Assembly: GCA_001898625.1 (NCBI GenBank)
Contig: MKUP01000006.1
Location: forward strand, 1 to 64,000
Source of the DNA: Burkholderiales bacterium 67-32
GTDB lineage: Bacteria > Pseudomonadota > Gammaproteobacteria > Burkholderiales > Burkholderiaceae_B
Reading direction: 5' to 3'
DNA length: 64,000 bases
The notes under the pieces are model-generated. The model saw nothing but the letters and a program-made list of their open reading frames with translations. It was not told the origin of the DNA and ran no database searches. Positions 16,857 through 29,558 of the stretch are shown here, in pieces. Position 1 is the stretch's first letter; every line of letters begins with the position of its first letter. Made by a program: the position numbers and the translations under genes.

Positions 16857-19175
16857 ATGGCCGACACGGTATTTCCAGCGCCGGGCATGTTGCCGCATAG
16901 CGCGCACTGGGGGGTCTTCCAGGCGCGCCTCGATCAGAGCGGCTTGGTCGTCCAGCCGCATCCCGACGATCCCGATCCGAACCCCATCATCGAGAATTTT
17001 CCCGGCGCCCTGGATCATCCAGCGCGCGTCACGCAGCCGATGGCGCGGCGCGGCTGGCTGGAGCATGGACCCGGGCCCGACGCCAGGCGGGGCCGGGACG
17101 AATTCGTGGCAGTGTCCTGGGACGAGGTGCTTGACCGGCTGGCTGCCGAACTCTCGCGCGTCAAGCGGGACCATGGCCCGCAGGCGGTATTCGGCGGCTC
17201 CTACGGTTGGTCCAGCGCCGGGCGCTTCCACCATGCCCAGAGTCAGGTTCACCGGTTCCTGAACACTTCGCTGGGCGGTTATGTCCGATCGGTCAACAGC
17301 TACAGCGCAGGGGCCTCGGGAGTCATCCTGCCCCACGTCATGGGGAGCATGGACGAGGTCGCGCGGCGCAATGTCACCTGGGAACAGATCGTTGCCCACT
17401 CCGACGTCGTCCTGTCTTTCGGCGGCATGGCGCTGAAGAATTCGCGCGTCGCCAGTGGCGGCATCAGCCGCCATGTCGAGCGCGGCGCGATGCGTGATGC
17501 GGCGCGTCGAGGCTGTCGCTTCTTCTGCATCAGCCCCCTGCGCGGCGACATGCCGGAGGAGGCGGGCGCCCGCTGGCTGGCGATCCGGCCCGGCACCGAT
17601 ACGGCCCTGATGCTCGGGCTGATGCATACGCTGGTCGCCGCGGGGTTGCACGACCGTGCTTTCCTGGAGCGCTTTTGCGACGGCTGGGCGGCCTTCGAGG
17701 ACTATCTCATGGGCCGCCGCGACGGGCAGCCGAAGTCCGCCGCCTGGGCCGCGCCGCTGTGCGATCTCGAGGCGGGCGAGATTACCGCGCTGGCGCTCGG
17801 CCTGACGGGCAGGCGCGTGTTGGTGACCGTGTCCCATTCGCTGCAGCGCGCCGAGTACGGCGAACAGCCCGTTTGGGCCGGCGCGGTGCTGGCGGCCGTT
17901 CTCGGCCAGATCGGTCTTCCCGGCGGCGGCTACGCCTATGCTCTCGGCACGCTGGCGCACTATGGCAAGCGCAGCAATGTGGTGTCGGTCGGCGCCCTGC
18001 CTCAAGGCACCAACGGCGTCAAGGATTTCATCCCCGTCGCCCGCGTCGCCGACATGTTGCTGAATCCCGGGCAGCCCTATGCCTACAACGGCCAGGCACG
18101 GACTTATCCGCGCATCCGGCTGGCGTACTGGGCCGGAGGCAATCCCTTCCACCATCACCAGGACCTGGCAAGGCTGGCGGAAGCGTTCCGCAGGCTGGAC
18201 ACTTTCGTCGTGCACGAGATCGCCTGGACCGCCACGGCCCGCCACGCGGACATCGTCCTGCCCTGCACCATGACCCTGGAGCGCGAGGACATCGGCGCCA
18301 CGCCCACCGATCCGCTGGTCGTCGCCATGCACCGCATCGCGGCCCCCCACGGGCAGGCGCGCGATGACTACGACATCTTCGCCGACCTGGCCGGACGGCT
18401 GGGCGCGCGGGACGCCTTCACCGAAGGACGGACCAGCCGCCAGTGGCTCGAGCATCTGTACGAGCGCACCCGTGCCGCCCTGCGCGAGCGCGGCGTCGCG
18501 GCCCCGGACTTCGCCGCATTCTGGCGGCAGGGAAGCCTGGCGCTGCCGCAGCGGGAAGACGATGGCGGCATACTGCGCGCATTTCGCGACGACCCCGCCG
18601 GCGCGCCGCTGCCTACCCCGAGCGGCAGGATCCAGGTGAGTTCTCCCGTGGTGGCCGGGTTCGGCTACGCGGATTGCCCCGGGCACCCGGCCTGGCTGGC
18701 GCCGACGGAAGCGCCCACCGGAACGTATCCGCTCCACCTCGTCGCCAACCAGCCCGCCACCAAACTGCACAGCCAGTTGGACTTCGGCCGCCATAGCGTG
18801 GCGGCCAAGCGCGGCGGCCGGGAGGTATGCACCATGCATCCGGACGACGCTTCGGCGCGCGGCATCCGTGAAGGCGACATCGTGCGCCTGTTCAACCGGC
18901 GCGGCGCCTGCCTGGCCAGCGCCACGCTCAGCCGGGACATCCGGGCCGGCGTGGTCCGCCTGCCGACGGGCGCGTGGTACGACCCCGCGGAGCCCGGGGC
19001 CGACGGACCGCCCTTCTGCGTGCACGGCAATCCCAACGTGCTGACGCGCGACGTGGGAACGTCGTCGCTGGCCCAGGGATGCACGGGGCAGCTCACCGTG
19101 GTCCAGGTCGAGCGCCACGACGGCCCGCTGCCCCCCATCCGGGCTTTCGAGCCGCCGGCCGCGGCCGGCCCCTGA
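16857..19175 (+). CDS. BisC/TorZ-type molybdopterin S- or N-oxide reductase
   Basis: The 772-residue protein belongs to the DMSO reductase family with the BisC/TorA subgroup signature SYGWSSAGRFHHAQSQVHRF; the serine in this region is expected to bind molybdenum. No iron-sulfur cysteine motif is present at the N-terminus and no twin-arginine signal is seen, as in cytoplasmic BisC (777 residues). Such enzymes reduce biotin sulfoxide, methionine sulfoxide or N-oxides. It is the last gene of the oxidase/lyase/Bug/sulfurtransferase operon, eight bases after the sulfurtransferase. Substrate unknown; the biotin-salvage role of BisC is not supported by the neighbours. Confidence 0.88.
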   Translation: MADTVFPAPGMLPHSAHWGVFQARLDQSGLVVQPHPDDPDPNPIIENFPGALDHPARVTQPMARRGWLEHGPGPDARRGRDEFVAVSWDEVLDRLAAELSRVKRDHGPQAVFGGSYGWSSAGRFHHAQSQVHRFLNTSLGGYVRSVNSYSAGASGVILPHVMGSMDEVARRNVTWEQIVAHSDVVLSFGGMALKNSRVASGGISRHVERGAMRDAARRGCRFFCISPLRGDMPEEAGARWLAIRPGTDTALMLGLMHTLVAAGLHDRAFLERFCDGWAAFEDYLMGRRDGQPKSAAWAAPLCDLEAGEITALALGLTGRRVLVTVSHSLQRAEYGEQPVWAGAVLAAVLGQIGLPGGGYAYALGTLAHYGKRSNVVSVGALPQGTNGVKDFIPVARVADMLLNPGQPYAYNGQARTYPRIRLAYWAGGNPFHHHQDLARLAEAFRRLDTFVVHEIAWTATARHADIVLPCTMTLEREDIGATPTDPLVVAMHRIAAPHGQARDDYDIFADLAGRLGARDAFTEGRTSRQWLEHLYERTRAALRERGVAAPDFAAFWRQGSLALPQREDDGGILRAFRDDPAGAPLPTPSGRIQVSSPVVAGFGYADCPGHPAWLAPTEAPTGTYPLHLVANQPATKLHSQLDFGRHSVAAKRGGREVCTMHPDDASARGIREGDIVRLFNRRGACLASATLSRDIRAGVVRLPTGAWYDPAEPGADGPPFCVHGNPNVLTRDVGTSSLAQGCTGQLTVVQVERHDGPLPPIRAFEPPAAAGP

Positions 19176-19303
19176 GGCGGAAAGCGCGGAACGGGGAAGC
19201 CGGCTGGCCGCTTGGTAAAATGGTGGGTTAGCCAGTCCATTCCCTGGCCCCGCCTTTGCCAGAGGCCCGGCGCCAGGGATTCTTGCGAGGCCCCGTGTCG
19301 CCC

Positions 19304-23074
<3,771 letters not shown>

Positions 23075-23095
23075 GGGGGGCCGGGATCTTCGGGG

Positions 23096-23707
23096 CTATG
23101 CGTGCATCGCGGCCAGCAAGGCCGGGCGTATAGCTCCAATGATCTCGTCCAGCGACACCTGCGCCAATCCATTCTTGCGCAGGAACGCCTCCCACTGCTG
23201 CCTTTTCCGCCTGTCCTGCGCGAACTCGTCAGCCAACCCTAAGGGCGTGCCGCCAGGAATGGGCGTACCTCGCCGCCCAAATGTCGCGTGCACGGCCTGG
23301 GCCAGAATTGCACCATCGATTTCCGCATGTCGTGCCAACACCCATAGATCGAAATAGTCTTTCATGCGTGTGTTGCCCATGCCGAGCGAGACGATGGCTT
23401 CCAATTTTTCCGCGATGACGGTGTATTGCGGATATACGTGCAGATGCGGCGCGGGCATTTCGTCCAGAATGACAGGGTATTGCGCCTCTTCGGGGCCAGG
23501 CACCACCGCATCGCCGAAACCGATATCGATCTGCACCGGGCATCGTGCCCCATCCAGCAAGCCCAGCTACGTCGAGCGGCTCAGGCGGTACGGGATGCGT
23601 TCCAACGCGTAGCGCCCAAGCAGCAGGTTGAAATCCTGCCGGTTGGCCCGGGCCTTGTTGAGCAGCCTTGCTCGTACGGAGGCTGCGGTATTGCGGGCAT
23701 TCGTCAT
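23096..23707 (-). pseudogene. abiEii: AbiEii-type nucleotidyltransferase toxin, broken
   Basis: Reading from the ATG at 23707, the frame gives the AbiEii N-terminus (MTNARNTAASVRARLLNKAR, then FNLLLGRYALERIPYRLS), hits TAG at 23567-23569, and continues in the same frame with the C-terminal half (PVQIDIGFGDAV, EKLEAIVSLGMGNTRMKDYF). The segment in between, some 80-100 residues with the nucleotidyltransferase active site, is missing. So an internal deletion plus a stop has destroyed the toxin. Its ATG overlaps the stop of the abiEi antitoxin gene (ATGA), the normal arrangement. Confidence 0.8.
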
Positions 23708-24303
23708 TCCAGGCTTTCCAGATACGGGCGCATGACGTTGGCTACCCGGCAAAGACTTGCGTAGTGCCACAGCTCTTCACTGGTCATACGCTTTTCTCCC
23801 CACGATTCACGCAGCGCTTCTAGGGCCACGTCCAGGCCAATCTTGTTGCGGTACTTGAAGCAGTCTGCCACGGTCTTGGCAACCCCAGTGACACGGATGA
23901 GGACACCATCGACCATGTGCTCTTCCACCCCTTCGCTCAGGGCCGCGGCGGAAAACCGCACGATGCGCAGCGGCGGATAGCCAAGCCTGGGCACGGCGGC
24001 CTTGCCACCGATGGCTATCCATACCTCATGCGGGGCCTGAGTCGTCAGGCCGTGGAACCGCAGCGCCGACAGCAGGCAGATGACTCCCTTGGGAACCCGC
24101 CGGGCGACTTCCGCCAGTGTCGTGTGTTCGGAGATCTGGCGGGATGGCAGGCCATACAGCCCTCGCCCCAAGCGTTGCAACTGTCCCTGGCGCACGGCGC
24201 GAGTCAGGGCCACGCGGGCAATGCCCAGCGGCGCCAGATCTCGCGCGCGGATCAGCCCCGCCTCGCGGGCCATCGCCAGTAGCTTGTCGGCAGCAGTATC
24301 CAT
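23704..24303 (-). CDS. abiEi: AbiEi-type antitoxin and autorepressor
   Basis: The 199-residue protein matches the AbiEi antitoxin family: an N-terminal winged helix (AREAGLIRARDLAPLGIARV, then QLQRLGRGLYGLP) and the C-terminal antitoxin domain with GVAKTVADCFKYRNKIG. In type IV toxin-antitoxin pairs it neutralises the AbiEii nucleotidyltransferase without stable complex formation and represses its promoter. ATG at 24303 is chosen over one at 24339 because the latter lies inside the operator repeat at 24315-24360. It looks intact while its toxin partner is broken. Confidence 0.85.
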   Translation of the reverse strand: MDTAADKLLAMAREAGLIRARDLAPLGIARVALTRAVRQGQLQRLGRGLYGLPSRQISEHTTLAEVARRVPKGVICLLSALRFHGLTTQAPHEVWIAIGGKAAVPRLGYPPLRIVRFSAAALSEGVEEHMVDGVLIRVTGVAKTVADCFKYRNKIGLDVALEALRESWGEKRMTSEELWHYASLCRVANVMRPYLESLE

Positions 24304-24314
24304 CGGTTCATTTT

Positions 24315-24360
24315 GTTCCGATAGATAGGATAAGGTCAATAAGTTCCTATTTTTCGGAAC
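24315..24360 (-). promoter_or_regulatory. abiE operator inverted repeat
   Basis: GTTCCGATAGATAG (24315-24328) and CTATTTTTCGGAAC (24347-24360) are inverted repeats (12 of 14 positions pair) separated by 18 bases, directly upstream of abiEi. AbiEi proteins repress their operon by binding inverted repeats in this position, so this is probably the autoregulatory site. The stretch is much more AT-rich than its surroundings. Confidence 0.65.
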
Positions 24361-24372
24361 AATAGATTCGGT

Positions 24373-25395
24373 CTACGCCTCCGCTGGCGGCCGCAGCGTG
24401 CATCCCGGGCTGAATGTCAGCGGATAGGCCCCGAGGTCCGTCTGCGCGGCGGCCGCATCGCCGGGCGCCTGGATGCGGGCGAGCAGGTAGCGCATGGCGT
24501 CCCGGCCCATCTGTTCCGCCGACACGACAATGGCGCTCAGGGCCGGCGGCGCGACTCCGCCGTATCCCAGCAGCGAGAGCTGCTGCGGGATATGGATCTC
24601 CCGCAGCAGGCTTGCCTCGAAAACGAGCTGCGCATGGATGGAGTGCGGGACGAACAGCGCGGTGGGGCGGCGGTCGGCGGGAAGGCCGATGAGCCGGTCG
24701 AAGGCCGCCAGGACTTCCTCGCGGGACCGCACGTCGGCCACCACCGTCGTCTCCACGCGCGGCGCGGCGGCGTCGACGATTTCCCGGAAACCCTCCAGGC
24801 GCGCCTGCATGTTGGCCAGGCGCATGTCCCCCAGGATCGCGGCCACGCGCGCATGTCCCGCCTGCAGCAGGAGCCGCGCGCCCAGGCGTCCGGTCTCCCG
24901 GTCGTCCGGCGCGAAGCAGGGGGTGTCGCGGCCGCCGTCTATCGGCCGGTTGATGACGACATGCGGCAGGTGCGCGCGCCGCAGCGGGGCGAACCGGTCG
25001 TCGTCGGCGCGGCCGGCGGCGATCAGGACACCGTCGCACTGGCCTTCCGTCAGCGGGGTGACGGCATCGGCGCCAGATTCGTCGACGTCGCTCAGGTGCA
25101 TGAGGATGACGTTGTAGCCCGCCTGCTGGGCTACGTGTTCCGCGCCGCGGAAGATCAGGGAGTGGAAGGGGTTGGTGATGTCGGGCGTCAGCATCGCGAC
25201 GATCCGGCTGTGCCCCGTCTTGAGCGACCGGCCCAGGCGGTCCGGGCGGTAGCCCGCGCGCTCGGCCAGGGCCAGGATCCGGGCCCGTTTCGCTTCCGAC
25301 ACCCGCACGCCCGGCACCCGGCGCAACACGCGCGATACCAGGGAAACGTCGACCTGCAACTCGGCGGCCAGGGACTTGAGGGTGGGCTTGGGCAT
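24373..25395 (-). CDS. LacI family transcriptional regulator
   Basis: The 340-residue protein has the LacI/GalR helix-turn-helix and hinge (LKSLAAELQVDVSLVSRVLR, then RARILALAERAGYRPDRLGR) and a periplasmic-binding-protein-like effector domain (TPDITNPFHSLIFRGAEHVA). It is divergent from the CoA-transferase operon at 25493. The 97-base intergenic region holds a perfect 12-base palindrome typical of LacI operators. It most likely represses that operon in the absence of an organic-acid inducer, which is unknown. Confidence 0.92.
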   Translation of the reverse strand: MPKPTLKSLAAELQVDVSLVSRVLRRVPGVRVSEAKRARILALAERAGYRPDRLGRSLKTGHSRIVAMLTPDITNPFHSLIFRGAEHVAQQAGYNVILMHLSDVDESGADAVTPLTEGQCDGVLIAAGRADDDRFAPLRRAHLPHVVINRPIDGGRDTPCFAPDDRETGRLGARLLLQAGHARVAAILGDMRLANMQARLEGFREIVDAAAPRVETTVVADVRSREEVLAAFDRLIGLPADRRPTALFVPHSIHAQLVFEASLLREIHIPQQLSLLGYGGVAPPALSAIVVSAEQMGRDAMRYLLARIQAPGDAAAAQTDLGAYPLTFSPGCTLRPPAEA

Positions 25396-25410
25396 CGACT
25401 CTTACGCTTC

Positions 25411-25480
25411 CTGGAAAACTGTTTTGCCAGATTATCGCCCCACGGCGGGGTCGGCTGCTTCATAATGGTCAAACGTTTGA
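25411..25480. promoter_or_regulatory. LacI-type operator(s) in the divergent promoter region
   Basis: TCAAACGTTTGA (25469-25480) is a perfect palindrome with the central CG typical of LacI/GalR operators, 12 bases before the CoA-transferase ATG. A second, imperfect dyad, CTGGAAAACTGTTTTGCCAG, is at 25411-25430, next to the lacI start. Two sites on either side would suit joint repression of both genes; the second is weaker. Confidence 0.6.
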
Positions 25481-25492
25481 TCACGGCACATC

Positions 25493-26698
25493 ATGAACGA
25501 TACCCGTCCTTTGCGAGGCTTGTCTGTCGTCGAATTCGGCAATTTCATCGCCGGTCCCTATGCCTGCATGCTGCTGGCCGACATGGGGGCCGACGTCATC
25601 AAGGTCGAGGCCGTCGACGGCGGCGACATGGCCCGGCACACGCCGCCTTTCGTCGATGGCCACAGCGCCAGCTTCATGGCATTGAACCGCAACAAGCGCA
25701 GCATCGCACTCGATCTCAAGACGGACCGGGGGCGCGAGGTCGCGACCCGGCTGATCCGGCGCGCCGACGCGCTGGTCGAGAATTTCCGGCCGGGCGTGAT
25801 GGACAAGCTCGGCCTGGGCAAGGAGGCCATGACCGCGCTCAACCCCCGGCTGGTGTACGTGGCGGTCTCGGGATTCGGCCAGACGTCGTCGGAGCGCGGC
25901 CACGCCGCGGTGAACCTGATCATCGAGGCGGCGTCCGGCACGCTGTCGGTCAGCGGCGAGCCGGGCCGGATGCCCGTGCGCCCCGGCATCCAGACGGGCG
26001 ACATGATAGGCGCGCTGTTCGCCGCCTATGCGGCCCTGAGCGGTTTGCTGGGCGCGGCCCGGCATGGCGAGGGGCGCTTCGCCGATGTGTCGCTGATCGA
26101 GGCCTCGGTCGGCGCCGCCGCCTTCGAGACCGCCGAGTACCTGGCGACGCATCGCGTTCCCCTGCCGCTGGGCAACCGGCATCGCCTGACCGCGCCCTAC
26201 CAACTGTTCGAGACCCAGGACGGCCGCCATATCGCGCTGGGCGCGCCGAACGACGCGCTGTTCGGGCGCCTGTGCCAGGTGCTGGGGGTGGAGCCGCTGG
26301 CGGGGGATCCGCGTTTTGCCCGCTATGCCGACAGGAAACGCCACGAGGACGAACTGGTGCCGCTGATCCAGGCCGAGGTGGCCGGAAGGAGCGCCGACGA
26401 ACTGGTCCAGGCGTTGCGGCGTGCCGGCGTGCCGTGCAGCCTGGTGCGCAACTACGAGGAAGTGCTGCGCGGCGGGCACGGCACCGAGCGGGGCCTGGTC
26501 GCCATCGCGCCGCATACGGAGCTGGGCAGTTACGAGACGGTGCGCAATCCCATCCTGCTCGACCATGGGACGCCGGCCATCACGCGCGGCGCGCCGCTGC
26601 TGGGCGAGCACACCGACGAACTGCTGGCCGAGCTGGGCTATGCAGAATCCGAGAGGCTTGCGCTGGTGGATGCCGGCGCGGCGGGAGGACGGGCGTGA
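25493..26698 (+). CDS. CaiB/BaiF (class III) CoA-transferase
   Basis: The 401-residue protein is a family III CoA-transferase: LSVVEFGNFIAGPYACMLLA at the N-terminus, NRNKRSIALDLKT near residue 66, and the expected catalytic aspartate in GIQTGDMIGA (Asp170). It moves CoA between carboxylic acids. The next gene, a CitE-like lyase, starts within its stop codon, so the two probably act in sequence: a hydroxydicarboxylate is activated to its CoA thioester and then cleaved. Malate, citramalate and itaconate-derived acids are candidates. It starts the LacI-controlled operon. Confidence 0.9.
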   Translation: MNDTRPLRGLSVVEFGNFIAGPYACMLLADMGADVIKVEAVDGGDMARHTPPFVDGHSASFMALNRNKRSIALDLKTDRGREVATRLIRRADALVENFRPGVMDKLGLGKEAMTALNPRLVYVAVSGFGQTSSERGHAAVNLIIEAASGTLSVSGEPGRMPVRPGIQTGDMIGALFAAYAALSGLLGAARHGEGRFADVSLIEASVGAAAFETAEYLATHRVPLPLGNRHRLTAPYQLFETQDGRHIALGAPNDALFGRLCQVLGVEPLAGDPRFARYADRKRHEDELVPLIQAEVAGRSADELVQALRRAGVPCSLVRNYEEVLRGGHGTERGLVAIAPHTELGSYETVRNPILLDHGTPAITRGAPLLGEHTDELLAELGYAESERLALVDAGAAGGRA

Positions 26699-27543
26699 AC
26701 GACGACCGCCACGCGAAGACCTGGCTGTTCGTGCCCGCGCATCGGCCCGAGCTGGTGGCGAAGGCCCTGGCCTCGGCGGCCGACGGCGTCATGCTCGACC
26801 TCGAGGACGCCGTGCCGGACGAGTGCAAGGCGCAGGCCAGGGCAGCCCTGCCGGCGATCCCGCCCAGGGCGCACGGCCGGACGTGGGTACGCGTCAACGC
26901 GCGGGCCACTGCCTGGCATGCCGATGACGTGCGGGCGGCGATGCAGGCGCCGGGCGTCCAGGGCATGTTGTGCCCGAAGGTCGAGGACGCGGCCGACCTC
27001 ATCGCGCCCGGCGTCATGGCGGCGCGGCCGGGCATGGCGCAGGGTGCGCTGGTGGAAAGCGCCCTGGGCGTCATGCGCCTGTTCGGCATGCTCGAGCGGG
27101 TGCCGGGCGTGGGCATGGTCATGTTCGGCGGGGCCGAGGGCGCCGACCTCATGACCGATCTCGGCTGCGGCTGGAGCATCGACGGCCCGGAACTGCTGCA
27201 TGCCCGGCAGCACACGGTGTTGTCGGCGCGGGGATTCAAGCACCTCGCGCTGGTGGACGGCGTCTATGCGCGCGTGGACGACACGGAAGGGCTGGCGCGC
27301 GACACCCGGTTGTCGCGCGGCCTGGGCTTTCGCGCCCGGGCCGTGGTTCATCCCGCCCAGATAGCCGTGGTCAACGGCATCTACGCGCCGACGGACGACG
27401 AAATCGCCTGGGCCACCGAGGTCGTCCAGGCCTTCGAGGCCGCGGTCGATCGTGGCGCGGCCGCCCTGCGCCTGCGCGGCCGGCTGGTCGACGCGGCGAT
27501 GTACAAGGCGGCCCGCCTGACGTTGGGCAAGAGCGATCAATAA
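26695..27543 (+). CDS. CitE-like acyl-CoA lyase (malyl/citramalyl-CoA lyase type)
   Basis: The 282-residue protein belongs to the HpcH/HpaI aldolase, CitE-like subgroup. Seen are LFVPAHRPELVAKAL at the N-terminus, the metal-binding MLDLEDAVP, ESALGVM and FGGAEGADLMTDLG, and a C-terminal VVHPAQIAVVN segment. Free-standing members cleave 3-hydroxyacyl-CoA acids such as malyl-CoA or citramalyl-CoA to acetyl-CoA and a 2-oxoacid. It starts with GTG overlapping the stop of the CoA-transferase (GTGA), so coupling is tight. No citrate lyase alpha or gamma gene is present, ruling out citrate lyase itself. Confidence 0.88.
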   Translation: MNDDRHAKTWLFVPAHRPELVAKALASAADGVMLDLEDAVPDECKAQARAALPAIPPRAHGRTWVRVNARATAWHADDVRAAMQAPGVQGMLCPKVEDAADLIAPGVMAARPGMAQGALVESALGVMRLFGMLERVPGVGMVMFGGAEGADLMTDLGCGWSIDGPELLHARQHTVLSARGFKHLALVDGVYARVDDTEGLARDTRLSRGLGFRARAVVHPAQIAVVNGIYAPTDDEIAWATEVVQAFEAAVDRGAAALRLRGRLVDAAMYKAARLTLGKSDQ

Positions 27544-27564
27544 CGATATATGGAAGGAGACACC

Positions 27565-28557
27565 ATGTACTGGAAGACCGGTCGATCGGATGCCCTCTGC
27601 ATCCTGCTGCCCGCCGTGGCCGCGTTGCTGATATCCCCGCTCGCGTCGGGGCAGGAGGGCCATGCCCGGCCGATACGCATGATCGTGCCGTTCTCGGCGG
27701 GCGCGTCCCCCGACGTCATGACCCGCATCGTGGCCGACACGCTGAGCCGGCAGCTCGGCACGCCGGTGATCGTCGAGAACAAGGCCGGCGCCGGCGGCAA
27801 CATCGGCGCGGAATACGCCGCTCGCCAGCCGGGCGACGGCCACACCATCTTCGTGGGCAGCACGGCGAACCTGGCCGTGAACAAGACCCTGTACGCGAAA
27901 CTGCCCTACGATCCGGAGCGCGATTTCCGCCCCGTCAGCATTGCCTGGGTGACTCGCAACGTGCTGATCGTGCCGGCCGGCGCACCCTACCGCTCGGTGC
28001 AGGACGTGATCGCCCGTGCCCGCGCCGAACCCGGCAGGCTGACCTATGGGTCGCCGGGGCCGGGCACCGCGGGCCACCTGATCGGCGAGTTGTTCCAGAC
28101 CGCCACGCACACCAAGGTGACCCACGTCCCCTACAAGGGACAGAACCAGGTCGTGACCGATCTCCTGGGCGGGCACATCGATTTTTCCTTCGAGACCATA
28201 GGCAGCGCGCTGCCCAACATCGAGTCCGGCAAGGTCCGCGCCCTGGCCATCACCGGGGCCGACCGCCATCCCAAGCTGCCCGACACGCCCACCTTCTCGG
28301 AGGCCGGCGTGCCCAGCGTGGACCGGCTGCAAGGCTGGGCCATGTTCGCTGTGCCGGCCTCGACCCCGCCCGGCGTGGTCCAGGGCGTGCAGTCGGAACT
28401 GGCGAAGGTGCTGGCCGACGAGGCGACGCGCGGCAAGCTGACCGGGCTGGGCGTCGATCTGCGCATCACCACGCCCGAGCAGACGCGCCAGTTCCTGAAG
28501 GAAGAAATCGAACACTGGGGCGCGGTGGTCCGTAGCGCCGGCATCCGCTTCGATTGA
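27565..28557 (+). CDS. Bug-family solute receptor, first of a tandem pair
   Basis: The 330-residue periplasmic protein has a signal peptide (hydrophobic ILLPAVAALLISPLAS) and Bug features: RPIRMIVPFSAGASPDVM, ENKAGAGGNIGAE, YDPERDFRPVS and THVPYKGQNQVVTDLLGG. It probably binds the dicarboxylate handled by the CoA-transferase/lyase pair before it. ATG at 27565 is supported by GGAAGGAG seven bases upstream. It is 21 bases after the lyase gene and 24 before another Bug gene. Confidence 0.9.
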   Translation: MYWKTGRSDALCILLPAVAALLISPLASGQEGHARPIRMIVPFSAGASPDVMTRIVADTLSRQLGTPVIVENKAGAGGNIGAEYAARQPGDGHTIFVGSTANLAVNKTLYAKLPYDPERDFRPVSIAWVTRNVLIVPAGAPYRSVQDVIARARAEPGRLTYGSPGPGTAGHLIGELFQTATHTKVTHVPYKGQNQVVTDLLGGHIDFSFETIGSALPNIESGKVRALAITGADRHPKLPDTPTFSEAGVPSVDRLQGWAMFAVPASTPPGVVQGVQSELAKVLADEATRGKLTGLGVDLRITTPEQTRQFLKEEIEHWGAVVRSAGIRFD

Positions 28558-28581
28558 CAAGAACCCACGAGGAGACATCCG

Positions 28582-29553
28582 ATGAAATACTTGCCGCTTG
28601 CCGTGCTCGGCGCATCGCTGGCCGCGCCGCCGCTTGCCGCCGCCCGCGACGCCGGGGCATTTCCGTCGCACCCGATCACCATCGTCGTGCCGTTCGCCGC
28701 CGGCGGCAGCACCGACACGCTGGCGCGGTCCGTCGCGCAGAAACTGGGGGAGCGCCTGGGAACGACGGTCGTGGTCGAGAACAAGGCGGGCGCGGCGGGT
28801 GCCATCGGTGCCCAGGCGGTGGCCGCGGCGGCGCCGGACGGCCATACGCTGCTGGTGGCGACCACCAGCACGCACAGCATCCTGCCGGCGCTGCGCAAGC
28901 TGTCCTACGACAGCGACGCCAGTTTCGAGCCCGTCATCGGGCTGGGCACCGCGCCCAACGTGCTGGTCGTCAGCCCGACGCTGCCGGTGGCCAACATCGC
29001 GGAGTTCATCCGCTACGCGAAGCAGAACCCGGGCAAACTCAGCTTTTCCTCCAGCGGCGCGGGCACCATCACCCACCTGATCGGCGAGAACTTCAAGCTG
29101 CTGGCCGGTATCGACGCCGTGCACATCCCCTACAAGACCGGCGTGCAGGCCGTGCCCGACATCACTTCGGGACGCGTCAGCTTCGCCTTCGACAGCGTGG
29201 TGTGGACCCTGCCCCAGGCGCGGCAGGAAAAGGTCAAGGCCCTGGCGATCACCAGCGCCGCGCGTTCGCCGCTGGCGCCCGAGCTGCCCACGCTGAGCGA
29301 AAGCGGCCTGAGCGGCTTCGAGGGCATCACCTGGTTCGGCATCATGGCGCCCAAGGGGGTGCCGGCACCGGTGGTCGGCAAACTGAACACCGAAATCAAC
29401 GCCATCCTGCAGGACCCCGCCATCCGCAAGCAGCTCGAAGCGCAGGGCGCGGAGCCCATGGGCGGCGCGCCGGGACGGCTTTCCGCCCTGATGCGCGCGG
29501 AAGCGGAGAAATGGCAGTCCGTCATCAAGGCGGCAAAAGTTACCCTGGAGTAG
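28582..29553 (+). CDS. Bug-family solute receptor, second of a tandem pair
   Basis: The 323-residue protein repeats the Bug plan with its own signal peptide (MKYLPLAVLGASLAAPPLAA) and the features SHPITIVVPFAAGGSTDTL, ENKAGAAGAIGAQ, ITHLIGENFKLLAGI and HIPYKTGVQAVPDI. It is clearly diverged from the receptor encoded just before it, so a different ligand is likely. The isocitrate-lyase-family gene follows after five bases. No membrane components of a TTT carrier are near. Confidence 0.9.
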   Translation: MKYLPLAVLGASLAAPPLAAARDAGAFPSHPITIVVPFAAGGSTDTLARSVAQKLGERLGTTVVVENKAGAAGAIGAQAVAAAAPDGHTLLVATTSTHSILPALRKLSYDSDASFEPVIGLGTAPNVLVVSPTLPVANIAEFIRYAKQNPGKLSFSSSGAGTITHLIGENFKLLAGIDAVHIPYKTGVQAVPDITSGRVSFAFDSVVWTLPQARQEKVKALAITSAARSPLAPELPTLSESGLSGFEGITWFGIMAPKGVPAPVVGKLNTEINAILQDPAIRKQLEAQGAEPMGGAPGRLSALMRAEAEKWQSVIKAAKVTLE

Positions 29554-29558
29554 GCAGC

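Noticed and set aside
19176-19303. A cobalamin or SAH riboswitch upstream of metH
   Set aside because: I looked for the conserved cobalamin box and SAH core elements and found neither; the region is only 128 bases long.
24304-24339. The earlier ATG of abiEi at 24339
   Set aside because: It lies inside the inverted-repeat operator, so the start at 24303 after the repeat is more plausible.
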